Shown: positions 45,432-56,350 of the stretch, piece by piece
How the letters are laid out: each line of letters starts with the position of its first letter
Position numbering within the stretch: the stretch's first letter is position 1
Assembly (NCBI RefSeq): GCF_041296385.1
Contig: NC_091023.1
Coordinates: 3,410,924-3,474,923 of the forward strand
DNA from: Aphelocoma coerulescens
Taxonomy: Eukaryota; Chordata; Aves; Passeriformes; Corvidae
Direction: 5' to 3'
DNA length: 64,000 nt
Position numbers and translations under genes: made by a program
Notes under the pieces: model-generated
The model's input: only the letters and a program-made list of their open reading frames with translations
What the model was told of the DNA's origin: nothing
Database searches by the model: none

Positions 45432-48400
45432 AGAGAGTAAGGTTGAAAACTTGTGCTTTTTTGCCCTTCTTCAAAGTTTTCCCTTTCATCCAAATTCCAT
45501 GTCCTCTTGGGTCAGTGTGGGCAGATGGGGGTCTTGGAGTACCTCACCCTCTCCTGGGAGCATGTCCAAGGCCAAGGTGTTTTGCTTTGCTTTTAATTGC
45601 CTCCTTTCTGTCTCACCAACACCTTCACATGAGCACAGGGAGAGGTGTCTGCCTGCAGCCCTGAGCGTAGGCAGTGGAACAGGAAACCCCAAAATACCCT
45701 CTTGTGCTGTGGTGTCCCCACACCGGGACTGCCTACAAGGCCAGTGGCTCTGCCATCAGCTCCAGCCCAGCAGCCCCTGCAGCCCCCTGCCCAGCCAGGG
45801 TCCTCTGGCTGCACTGTGCTCAGCACCAGGGCACAGCTCCGGAGAGGCTGCCGGCATTCCCAGTGCTCCGCATGGCAGGGGCACCCACCGGCCCCCAGCA
45901 CATGGCAGTCCCGCTGCCACCCCACCATGCCAGCTCTCGTCGGCCAGGATGGATTTCTGAGCTGTCCTGGGAGCTCCCAGAGCGGTGGAGCCGGTGTTTT
46001 CATAAACAGAGTCTGCCTTCATCAGCGGGGCCAAGCTCCGAGCAGGGCGGAGGTGCCAGCAGCGCGATGGGAGCCGGGGTGAGGCTCCGCAGAGCCCGTG
46101 TCTGCCCGGGCTGGCGTAAACACCTCCTGTCCCCGAGCAGATGGCTCCTCTCACATCCATGCTCCAGGCAGATACCAAAGGGCTTTCCTGACAAATAAAG
46201 CACTGCCTCACGCAGGCCTGGAGCGCTTCTGGCTTTCCTGGAAGAAGGGGATGCTCTCTCCTTGTTGGACTGCCCAGGCTATTTTTAGACCTCCATAGCA
46301 ACCAGAGGATGGGGAGACACGGTGTCCCCCTGCCACTCTCACCTGCTGGCTGCTGGCCTCTGGCAGGGGCTGGGGCTGGGTCCTGGCTGGACTGGAGGAT
46401 AGGGATTCATCTGATGACCCCCCAGCAGCACCCCAAAAAGTCTCCCAGAAGGCAGAGAGCTGCTCCAAGACCCATTTCCTCTCCCCACTCTGGAAGGTGC
46501 TGGCAAGGATATCGGGAGACCAGCAAGGTCAGACCCCAGCACCTGCTTTGCTCTTTCTCCCTTTAGAAAAAAACCCCACCCTAAATCCAGAGCAAACAAT
46601 TAAAATGTTCCAGCTGCTGGCTCAGAGCAGCAATCCCAGATAAAACCCCAAGGATCTGCCAGCTAAAAATAGCCTGAGCCCCATAAATTAAACAAAAGCT
46701 TTTTGCCGGGCTCTTGGAAAGCCAGTTCCAGTGCAGTTTTCTCTATGTAAGGTATAACTCCAACAGTATTTTTATTATTAGCCCTACCTCCCCCATGTCA
46801 CCGACCTTCCCAGCACCATTGTTTAGGAACAGGAATTTTACACAGCCAGACTTCTTCCTCCTGGCAGCTCCTCTGCTGGAGTGGGATCACACCTCAGCTA
46901 CTTTCCTGCCTTTTTATATTAGTTTAAACCTTTTTTTTTCCCTCTTGGGCAACTGGTTATTCAATACTAAGACATCCTATGTTTTGTAGGGCCAGCCTCA
47001 TTTAAGGCCTGTCTCAGCCATCTGCTTAATTTTTATCCCTATCAGCTGTCCTAGGAGCTGTGGACCCTTAAATAAATTCCTGCTTGGAATGCAAAGATAT
47101 TGGGCAGCCCTTTGCAGATAACTGTGCAAGCCAACATGCATGCAGGGGCTTGTCTCACCTCCTTTCTGTCATCAAGCCTATCACCAATATTTTCTCATAT
47201 TATACATATGTATATGTGATGTTAGCCAATGACTTCCAGCTTTCTGGGAGTTTTCTCCCCCAACCCTTTAAAGAGCTTCCAGCATCCCGCTGCCTCAAGC
47301 ACACGTGGCTGGCTCATGAGAATGAGTTCTCCCCACTTCCCCTCCAATGCTTCTTCCCAGCGCTCCATGCTGGGTGTGAGGAGCACATCCAGCACCTGCT
47401 CTTCCATCCCAGTTATTTAGGCTCTGTTGCTTTTTCTATGGGCTTTTGCAAAAGCATTTCACTTACTGCACCTGCAGCAGCTGCATCCCAAAGCCACTGA
47501 GATCCCTTGCTCCATCCTGGTGCTGGGCTTTGATTTTGTTGCTGCACTTGCCAGTAGTTCTGTGGCTGAGTAATCCAGCCCACATCTCCAAAAGGTGTGA
47601 GCAGGGCTGGCAGCTCAGAAAATCCACACCGCCTTTTCCAAGTGAAAGCACCATCTCCTTGCTGAGTTTTTCTCAGCTTTCCATCACTCCTGACTCCCAG
47701 CAGCGGGACTGGCTCTTCTGAAACCACCCAGCAAAGCTTCTCCTTGCTGAGCCACGTGCGAGTGAGTTTCCACAGGTGCCACCCACTTGTCTTGTCCCAT
47801 GTCATCATGGGCCCCAAATTTTTTGGCTCCCTGCAATGGTTTTTAGGCTGATAGACCTTTCTGGGCAGCGTGTGAGGAAGAGAACACCTCTCCTGGTTTC
47901 TCCCCAAGGGCTGGAGACAGCCTGGGTGCTCTGCACCTGCATCCATTCCACCCTCAGGACCATTCAAGGGTGGGCAGGAGGAAGGGTGAGGTTCCCATCC
48001 CACCGTGTCCTTGGGTTTGTAACTGTGTTTGTAAACATGTCTCTACCTGCCCCCTCAGCGGGGCACAAAAAAACCCTCAACATGTTATTTTAAGTGAACT
48101 CAAACCAAGGAAAAAAAAAAAAGAAGTCAACTCTGAGGCTGTCATGTCTATATTTAGTTGGAACTTTTCTGTCCAGGATTCAGACTCTATTTGGAAACCC
48201 TGTGCCTTGGCATGCAGCCAAGCATCTCATTTTTATACAGTAATCCCTCAGCATATGGCAAACGTTTCTCTTCTCCCGGTGACTGCGGCAGCGGCAGCCT
48301 GGCATGGAGGGGTTTCAGCTGAACCCAAGATGAGCTGTCTGGCTGTGGCTCAGGATTCACATTGTAGACCCAGAAAGTCTTTTAATAGCAACATCTTTTT

Positions 48401-48833
48401 GGTGTAGCTCTGGAAAAAAAATCACTCAGGGTGCCCCCTGCCCCAGGCCCCAGGGCCAGGAGGGCATTTTTGGGGTTCAGACCTTGGGGCATCTCTACTG
48501 GCTGCTGGTCTGGGGTGATGGGGACAAAGATGTGGGACGTGCCAAGTCATGTCCCCAGGTCTCCCTGGCTGGTTCTGCTGTCAGTGTGGGAAACAGCTTC
48601 TGGCTCATTTTGTCTCTCTCTCTCCACTGAAAATGTCATGAAAATTCCCATCCGTTATTCTAAGATTTCACATGCCAGTAGTTCTGGGATTGACACAACT
48701 GTTGCCCAGTGCATGGTGTAATTTCTGGTATGTGTTTTGTCCCAGATGGTGTTTCAGTGTCAACAATTTTGTCCTGACAATTTGCAGGTGTCTGACGGAT
48801 GTACGGGGAAGCAGCATCCTCGTGAACCCTGAT

Positions 48834-48920
48834 CCTGCTCTGCTCTGCTCTGCTCTGCTCTGCTCTGCTCTGCTCTCCTCTCCTCTCCTCTCCTCTCCTC
48901 TCCTCTCCTCTCCTCTCCTC
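48834..48920 (+). repeat. Compound pentanucleotide microsatellite
   Basis: A block of about eight TGCTC units changes directly into about nine TCCTC units. Homopurine on the minus strand. A one-base C-to-G type change separates the two unit types. Confidence 0.95.
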
Positions 48921-51159
48921 TTTCAGATGAAACAAGTCTTGTGACAGCACCTGTCATGAAAATTTGAGAAAGTAACCAAGAGTAAACTTGCAGGTTCCTG
49001 AGTGCCACGCACATTTACCCATTCTGTGGCAGCTGTGGGATAGAGAGAGGCAGGAGCCAGATGAGAAAAGGTGATCACACAGTTATTTATACAGCCCTTC
49101 CAAATATTTGAGGCTGGTGACATGCATGATGATGTATAACAAAAATATCTCCTTCAAAAACCTTCCAAGTTAAATCCCACATCCGTATTTTAATTCAGGA
49201 GTTCAGGGGATTTAAGGAAGTATATACTTACTGTGATTCTTATTGCTCACGGTGAGGAGCTCTCCAGCCGATCCTCACAGACAGTGGGGCAGGGTTGGGG
49301 ACACACCTGCAACCCAGCACCATGACTCTGGGGAAGAGGAGCCTCAGTGGGCACACAGGCTGGACCACCTGTGGGAATAACATGAAGGGCAAAGGTCTCT
49401 GTGAGCCTCTGTGGGGATGCACAGGATCAGCACCTTTGACTTGGGGACCCCCCAATCCCCGGCAAAGGGGAGACTCACTATCCCCTGTGGCCTGGTGCTC
49501 CAGACTGCTCAATGTAATAGGGTTTCTAATGAAGTCAGTTTCATTTTGCTCACTCAGGAGAGGCCAAGCCATCTAAGGGAGCACTCAGAGCTCTGCAGGG
49601 CCCAGGAGCTGGGGGTGGCAGGGCCCCTGGCACCAAACATGCCCTGGGCAGGGCTGTCACGGCAAAGCTCGGTTCACACCAACATGCCGTGCTGGGACCA
49701 CATGCTCCATATCAAGGCACCCATCTGCAGGTCCCTTCCCCTGCTTCAGGGATGTCAGTGTGCAGGGGACCCCCATGGACACCATGGTGTTTGGTTCCCC
49801 TTGACCCCACAAAGTATCCCCAGCTCTGGTGGGAAGATTCTCGGAAGAGGCAGCAGAGCACGTTCCTGTGTGCCCAAATGTCTGCTGCAGCTGAGCCAAG
49901 CTTTACAGAGGGTTTTAAACACCCACCAGCGTGTTCCCTGCAGCCCTGTGATTCATCGATAGCCACTTGACTCAGCTCTACCCTTTCATCATGCCCGAAT
50001 GTGGCATTTCCCAAATCACATGGGCTTTTTCTGCTGCTATTCCACACCTACGGGCCCAGCTGCTCCCTCCCAGACACGCTCTGTGTGGTGCCATCCTGCG
50101 CTAGGAGTGCCCGCTGCCCAGTGACACGTGCTGCCCTGAGGTGGCACGTGGGTTTGGCACAGCAGATTTTATCCCCACAGCGTCCCCACAACCCTTCTTC
50201 CCACAGACAGGGATTTCCTTCTCACAGTTATTGTCCCACGCAGCTGCCTGTGTCCCTTGGGGTGCAGCAATGCAGGACGAGAAGGATGAAGATTCGGATA
50301 AAGGTCTGGTGGCTCTTCATGGTTGAAAGGCTGGTGGAAAACCTGTTCAGCCTTTTGATTAAGGATGCAGGATCCATGTGCACGTTTCCAGGTAAGATGG
50401 GTGTCCGTGGGAACCAGGTACACCACCAGAAGTGACCCACAGCTGGACCAACACATCCCAAAAAACGCAACAAGTTTCCCAGGAGCTCTGTGCTCCAGTG
50501 AGGATTTTTGTTACAATCCTGATTTTCTCGCTCTCATCCTGGGATGTTTGAGCTCATGGTGCCAAATGCTGCCCCAGCGTGTTTATTAGTGCTGATTGTA
50601 GAACCTTGGCAGTAGCATTCACAATCGGGGCTGCAGAAATCCTGCCGGATCTGCTGCCTTCCAGACAGATGGGCCTTATTAAGAGGTGTCACACCACTAA
50701 CAGCATCTGACAGCTCCTGTACTCCCTTCCCTGCTCTTCTCCACACACTCTGCGAGCGAGGCAGCAGCCAGAGATGGAGACAGGAGGCAGGATCCCTCGG
50801 TTGCCATGCCTGCCCCAAGGGCACAGAGCTGGGGCTCTGCCTTTGCATGGATTCCTGCACCCCAGACTTGCTCCATGCTCTTCCCTTGCCCTCCACCTCC
50901 CACCTCCCTTCTTCATGATGGAGGCACCGAGCTGCACCCATGGGTGTGCAGTGAGGTGTCACCCCCAGCTCTGGATGCTTGAGGTTGCAGAAGATACGTC
51001 AATATCTCAGTACAAGAGGGGGTTCTCCATGTGTTTTCTAAAACTTGGGATTTTTTTTCACTAGGCTAAAAGAACCTGCTGCTCTCTGCCAATGGGTTCT
51101 GACGTCGTGATGCTGTGACACCATCACGTTCTGAGCTGTTGCATTGTCACTGTGGTCAT

Positions 51160-51615
51160 CTCAAGTCTAGAAGAGGCCACAAAGTTGGTTGGAGGGATGC
51201 AATCCTTCTCCTATGAGGAAATGCTGAGGATTGCTCAGTCTGAGGAAGAGAAGGCTCACAGGGAGACCTTATTGTGGCACTTCAGTACCTAAAGGGTCTT
51301 CAAGAGAGCTTGGACAAGGACAGGGCTAGGTGATAGGACAAGGCAGAATGGCCTTACACTGACAGAGGGCAGGGTTAGACTGGATTTAGGGAAGAAATTC
51401 TTCCCTGTGAGGGTGGTGAGGCCCTGGCACAGGTTGCCAATAGAAGACATGGATGCCCCCTCCCTGGAAGTGTGTCAGGCCAGTTTGGATGGGGCTTGGA
51501 GCAATCTGGTCTAGTGGAAGGTGTCTTTGCCCACGGGGATGAGATGTTGGAACTGGATGACTTTTAAGGTCTCTTCAAAACCAACCCATTCAGCGATTCC
51601 ATAATTCTGTGATCG
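51160..51615 (+). mobile_element. CR1 LINE fragment
   Basis: Sense CR1 3' part with GGGCAGGGTTAGACTGGATT, GGGAAGAAATTCTTCCCTGT and the TTCCATAATTCTGTGAT tail. Confidence 0.9.
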
Positions 51616-54600
51616 CCTTCTACTGGATCAAGGTCACTTGAGGGGAAACAGGGCAGGGACAAAACACAAAGTACCCATGGGTGCTCTGACTTGCCCCATA
51701 ACACCCCTCTCGGTCTCCCAGCTCCCTCTCTCCTGGCTTTCCCCAGCCTCTACTGAGCTCCTGCACTCAGAGGTAGCGATGGCTCACGAGGCTCCATGCT
51801 CGAGTCCTCCTCCAGCCTCGGGAAGACACTGCTTTGCCTAAATCCCTGACTCACAGCATCTTTCCCTTACAGCAGGCTGGCTCTGTGATTGGAGCTGGGC
51901 TTGGGCAGGAGCCACACAGCCCTGGAGAGCTGCTGCTGGCACTGCTACATATGTTCCCTCCAACTGCTTTGCTGCAACTCTCACTTGCTTCCTGTCAGCC
52001 CCACGGTTTCCCAAATCAGAATTATTTCACCCTCCAGAAAGTCATCCTGCCTAGAAGTCATGCTCTGCGGGAGAGCCGTGCAGGCTGTTCTCCCGGTGCA
52101 GAGGCAGGGATGGAGTCAGCTGGCAGCCAGCAGCTGAGTTGTTGTTTCCTCTGTGATGCTCAGCACCCCAAGGCTTGGGAAAAGCCTGCTGGGGTGACAC
52201 CAAGTTCTCTGGGAAAATCCACAGCAGTGAAAGAGCAAGTGACTGTCCTGTCCTGCCACCAGCTCCTCTCACTGCCTGCAGGAGCCCCAGCACCATGCCC
52301 AGGGACACCCAAAACCCCATGACTGGCAGCTGGGAAGGGGCCAGTTTGGCCATGTTGGCATCTCCTGGTTCTTCAGTCGAGTCCCTCTCGGGGGACATCC
52401 CATCCCTGCAGCATTTTCTAATTGCCAACCTAATCTACCTCTCTCAGGCTCACTGAGACTTAATATAACACTGGCAACCACCCATGAGCTCATCCTTCTC
52501 CCAGGGAGCAGAACTGTACTGAGCAGAACTGTACAAAAAAATCATCCTGGAAACTTCTTGTGGTTTTATAGGGTTTTTATCACCTTTCCTGTGATCACTG
52601 AGAAATAACTGGGCTGTGAAGGGCTTCCCAAGCAGCTGTTTGTCTTTGGAGCAAGAGCTGGGACTGGGGGAGCCTGGGCTCATTTTAATCATATCTTGAC
52701 TGCAGTGCTCATTGCTCTGCAGTTCCCATTTGTAATCACACGTTCAGTAAAATAATCAAGTTATAATTGCTTGGGATTCCTTCTCTCCTACGTCACAGAG
52801 CCCAGGAGGGGAAGCAGTGCTACAACTGAGTCAGCAGCCAGCCTTGGCGTTGCCTTGGGCCAACATTTCAAGGGAAAATTAACCAGAGTTAAAGCAAGAA
52901 GAGAGCTGATAAAAATCTCCCAAATCTGCCCAGCTGATGAAAAGACATTTTTAACCTCTCCTTTACTTGTCAGACTAAAAAAAGCATCTTCCCCCCCTTG
53001 AGTGCCCCCAAAATAAGGCTGGATCAGTGTCCATCCTTTGCAGAGCAACCACCTCTGTGGGAAGGTGGGTGTCCACGGTGGTCAGGGAAGGGGCTTCAGC
53101 CCCTTCTCTGCTGATCCCTGCTGGGTTTGGGCTCTGCCAGGGGAAATCAGGGAAAAGGAAGAAATCTCTTGAGCATCAGAACAAGGAATCATAAGTGACT
53201 CAGGTTTAAGGAGAACAATTTTTGCCAGGCAAAATGTAATGGCTTTTTTGGACAGGGATAGAAAACAGGGCTGCAGATCTCCTTAACCCATCACTTGCCT
53301 TAATCTGGAGAGCAGGACTCAGGGCTTGAGGCACAGGGCTTGGCAGAGGTGCTGTGCCAAGGGGCACCTGCAGACACAGCTGTGGGCTGTTTGGTGGGTG
53401 GTGGGCCATCCCAGGGAGCCACTGGCACAGCAGGGAGAGTATTGGGGAACTGGCAGGGACCAGGAAGGCGTTACAAATCCCCAGGGTAGCATCCCATTGT
53501 CCTTCCTGCTTCTACAAACTGGTCTTTTCCTCCTGCATGTGCGGAGGCAGCGCTGAGAGGCTTCACAGCTCCTGCCAGCACCCCTGGCTCGTGGTCACTG
53601 CCACCCCAGCAAAGGGATCCTCCTCCTCCTCCCTCAGGTATGGAGCACTGTGGGTTGCATGGTCAGGGCTTCCAGGCCTGGATATCAGTGTTAAGTAGCT
53701 CTCATCCTCCCAAAGCTGAGCCCAGCGTCCCACTGAGGGAATCAGTCTGGGGGGTGAGTCTGCTGCTTCAGCTCTTTTAGGGACTGGGAGTGTGTCAGGA
53801 CACAGCACACCGGTCTGCAAGAGAGAGACATCATCACTGGGGCTTGTGCCTAATCATAATAATTTGGTCTTTCTACCCTTTTAATTTACTAATTAAACCC
53901 TGGAAGGGGTACTTACTTGGATGAAGGGAAAGAATTAAACTCTCTCATCTGGGAGTACTGAGAATTCCACCAAGAGCCCTGGCAGAGCATTAGCCAAGTG
54001 GAGGCAGAGCGGGGAAGTCCAGCATCTCACTGGGCTAGCAGCTTCTCATGATTGAGCTGGCCACTCTGCCTGGAAAAAATATTAATGCCCCACTCCCCCA
54101 GGGCCATTCCAATGGCTGGAAGACCTGTGAGAACTCCTGGCCATCTGGAAAGCCCTGGGAGACTGCTGCTGGCTGGAAATTATTGCAGGAGGTAATAATG
54201 CATCCCCAGTGCGTTGTTCCCGCGTGGGCTGGGATCAGCCCTGAGCTGGGCAAGGTCATCTGGTGTGAGTTTCCTGTTGGGAAAAGGGTTCTGTGTCTAC
54301 CAGCTGAGCCCTTGCAGGAGAAATTTCACCAGCCTTGGCCAGGTCTCTTCCTGCCCAGCCCAGAGACCACGTGCCCTGGCACCCTGGATGCAGACAGCAA
54401 CAGGCCAGGAGACTTCTTCTTCATCCTGCTCCTCCTCCTCCTCTCACCCATGTGTTGGACAAACTGTTGCCTCCCTGCAATAGTTGGTAATAAGTGATAA
54501 AACTAATTTATTATGAATTTCCCACCCTGCCTCCCCCACGGTGGCCGGGCTCTCCCCACATCCCACCAGCCTTGCAATGTGCCCTGAGGCCCCACTTCTC

Positions 54601-54919
54601 CATCCTCATCCTGGTCCCAAACCCAATCCCCATCCCTGGGATGGAGTAGTGAGCCACACAGGATGAGGGCAGGGCTGGGACGTTCACGGGAGAGGAGATG
54701 TCACCTGCTTTGGCTCAGTGTTGACACAGGTTACAGCTTCTGAGGGAGATGGTTGGCATGGATGGGAGCAGGGAGCTCAGGGTCCTCTTTCCACTGCTCT
54801 GGGATGTGAGACTCCTCTGGGCTTTGGCACAGCCCATCACCAGAGACCAGTTAGTTCTTTGAGGGGATGCTCCTCCTTCCCAGGCACAGATGGTTGGACC
54901 CAAACTTAGGGGTCTTTTT

Positions 54920-54950
54920 CCACCTAAATGATTCCATGATTCCATCTCCC
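54920..54950 (+). mobile_element. Tiny CR1-like 3' terminal fragment
   Basis: CACCTAAATGATTCCATGAT is the usual CR1 terminal sequence; too short to place further. Confidence 0.4.
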
Positions 54951-55483
54951 CTAAAACTGGTGTGGCTCTGGGGACTCTGTCATTCTCAGCATCCCAGCCA
55001 GGAACCCCAACCCATCTCTCTGGGGTCCCAGCTAGAAGGGAGGGAGAGAAAGTGGGGCTGGAACTGGAGAGATCCCCTATGTAGAGCAGGAACATCACCT
55101 GGGACTGGCACGCAGTGCACAGCTATGGCAGTGGAACCCGCTCCTGTTTCTCTCAAGAAAGTTCAGTCCCAGCTGTCAGTCCCCTTCTCCTGCTTTTTTT
55201 GAAGTTGGAGAACTACGTACATGGATCACGTCTCTAATTAATATAAATATAGCGAAACATAAATAATAGACATGCCTGAAATAGTGTCACTCCCAAGCAG
55301 GCAGGCAGACGCGTCATGGAAAGAAAATAAAAATGCTTTTTATCTGTTTTGGCATTTTTTGTTTGTTTGTTTTCAGCGGTTTGTACTGTTCCTGAGGAAG
55401 GAGCAACCTTTGCCATGGGTGAAACTGTTTGAAAGTGAGAGACCGAGGTGCAGGCGGAGGGAAGGCCCCAGGGAAGAGAGCGA

Positions 55484-55712
55484 AATGGGGACTGGGGTGG
55501 GGACAGACAGGGACGGGGACAAGGATGGGATGAAGATATGGCTTGGGATAGGAATGGGGACGGGGATGGGGACATGAAAGGGGATTGGGACATGAACGAG
55601 AATGAAGATGGGAGCGTGGGCGGGGATGGGGACGAGGAAGGGGTTAGGGATGGGGATGGAGATAGGCGGGGGGACAAGGACAGGGGCAGGGATGGGGACA
55701 GGCAGCGTCGGG
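55484..55712 (+). repeat. Degenerate GGGGAYGGGGAC-type minisatellite
   Basis: About 230 bp of imperfect hexamer/dodecamer repeats (GGGGAT, GGGGAC, GGAGAT variants), G-rich on plus, ending about 90 bp before the CpG island of the DGK-like gene. Confidence 0.85.
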
Positions 55713-55799
55713 ACTGCGGGGCAGCGCGCCTTGGTCATCGCGAAGTGGGGAAAACCCTGCCGCTGTGGAGAGGTGGGAATCCATCACAGATGAGTTTTA

Positions 55800-56350
55800 T
55801 CGTGGAATCACGGCTCCTGCCGCCCCCGCAGCCGGCTGCTCCCGCCCCGCTGCTCCCCGGCGCTGCCCCGGGCCCGGGGAGGGGCGGGGGCGCGGTCGGG
55901 GCCGCCGGGCTCTTCCCTCCAACTCCTCCTCCTCGTCCTCCTCGTCCTCCTCCCCCTCCCGCCCCGGCCGCCCGGTGCCGGCGGAGGCGGGCGGAGCGGA
56001 GCGGAGCGGCGGGGCGGGCCGGGCCCGTTCGCATCCCCCCATCCCCGCCCCGCCGCGGGAGCGCGGAGCCGCCGGGCTGCCCAGCGTTCCCAGGCATCGC
56101 CAGCCCCGGAGCCGCCGCCGGAGCGCCTCGGCCGGTCCCGCCGATGGCACCGCGCTGCCGCCGCCAAGTAAGGGGACAGCGGCGGGGGGACGCGGGGGGG
56201 CGGGGACGCCTGTGGGCTCACCCCTTTCAGTGGTGGGCAAACCCCCCGATCCACTCGGGACCCCCCCACCCCACGCGGGACCGGCTCGGCAGCGCACGTC
56301 GATGCCCGTCTGCTGCCCTCGGAGCCCGCGACCCTCCCCCCGGGCCAGCC
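55800..56350 (+). promoter_or_regulatory. CpG island with probable non-coding first exon of the DGK-like gene
   Basis: Very CpG-rich sequence with several GGGCGG boxes and a TCC/TCG pyrimidine tract (about 55919-55962). A GTAAGG donor follows at 56168, so a 5' UTR exon ending at 56167 that splices to 61317 is likely. The transcription start is not determinable here. Confidence 0.6.

Larger units (their letters stand above)
43091..55470. other. 12 kb stretch without recognisable coding exons
   Basis: No ORF here has a domain I recognise. Seen in it: a 13-base G-run (45419-45431), a compound pentanucleotide microsatellite (48834-48920), one CR1 copy (51160-51615) and several perfect MEF2-type motifs. 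It is probably intergenic sequence upstream of the DGK gene; non-coding RNAs cannot be excluded. Confidence 0.6.

Noticed and set aside
43091..55470. ITGB2 exons expected from human synteny
   Set aside because: No cysteine-rich integrin beta EGF or I-like domain segments were found on either strand in this stretch.
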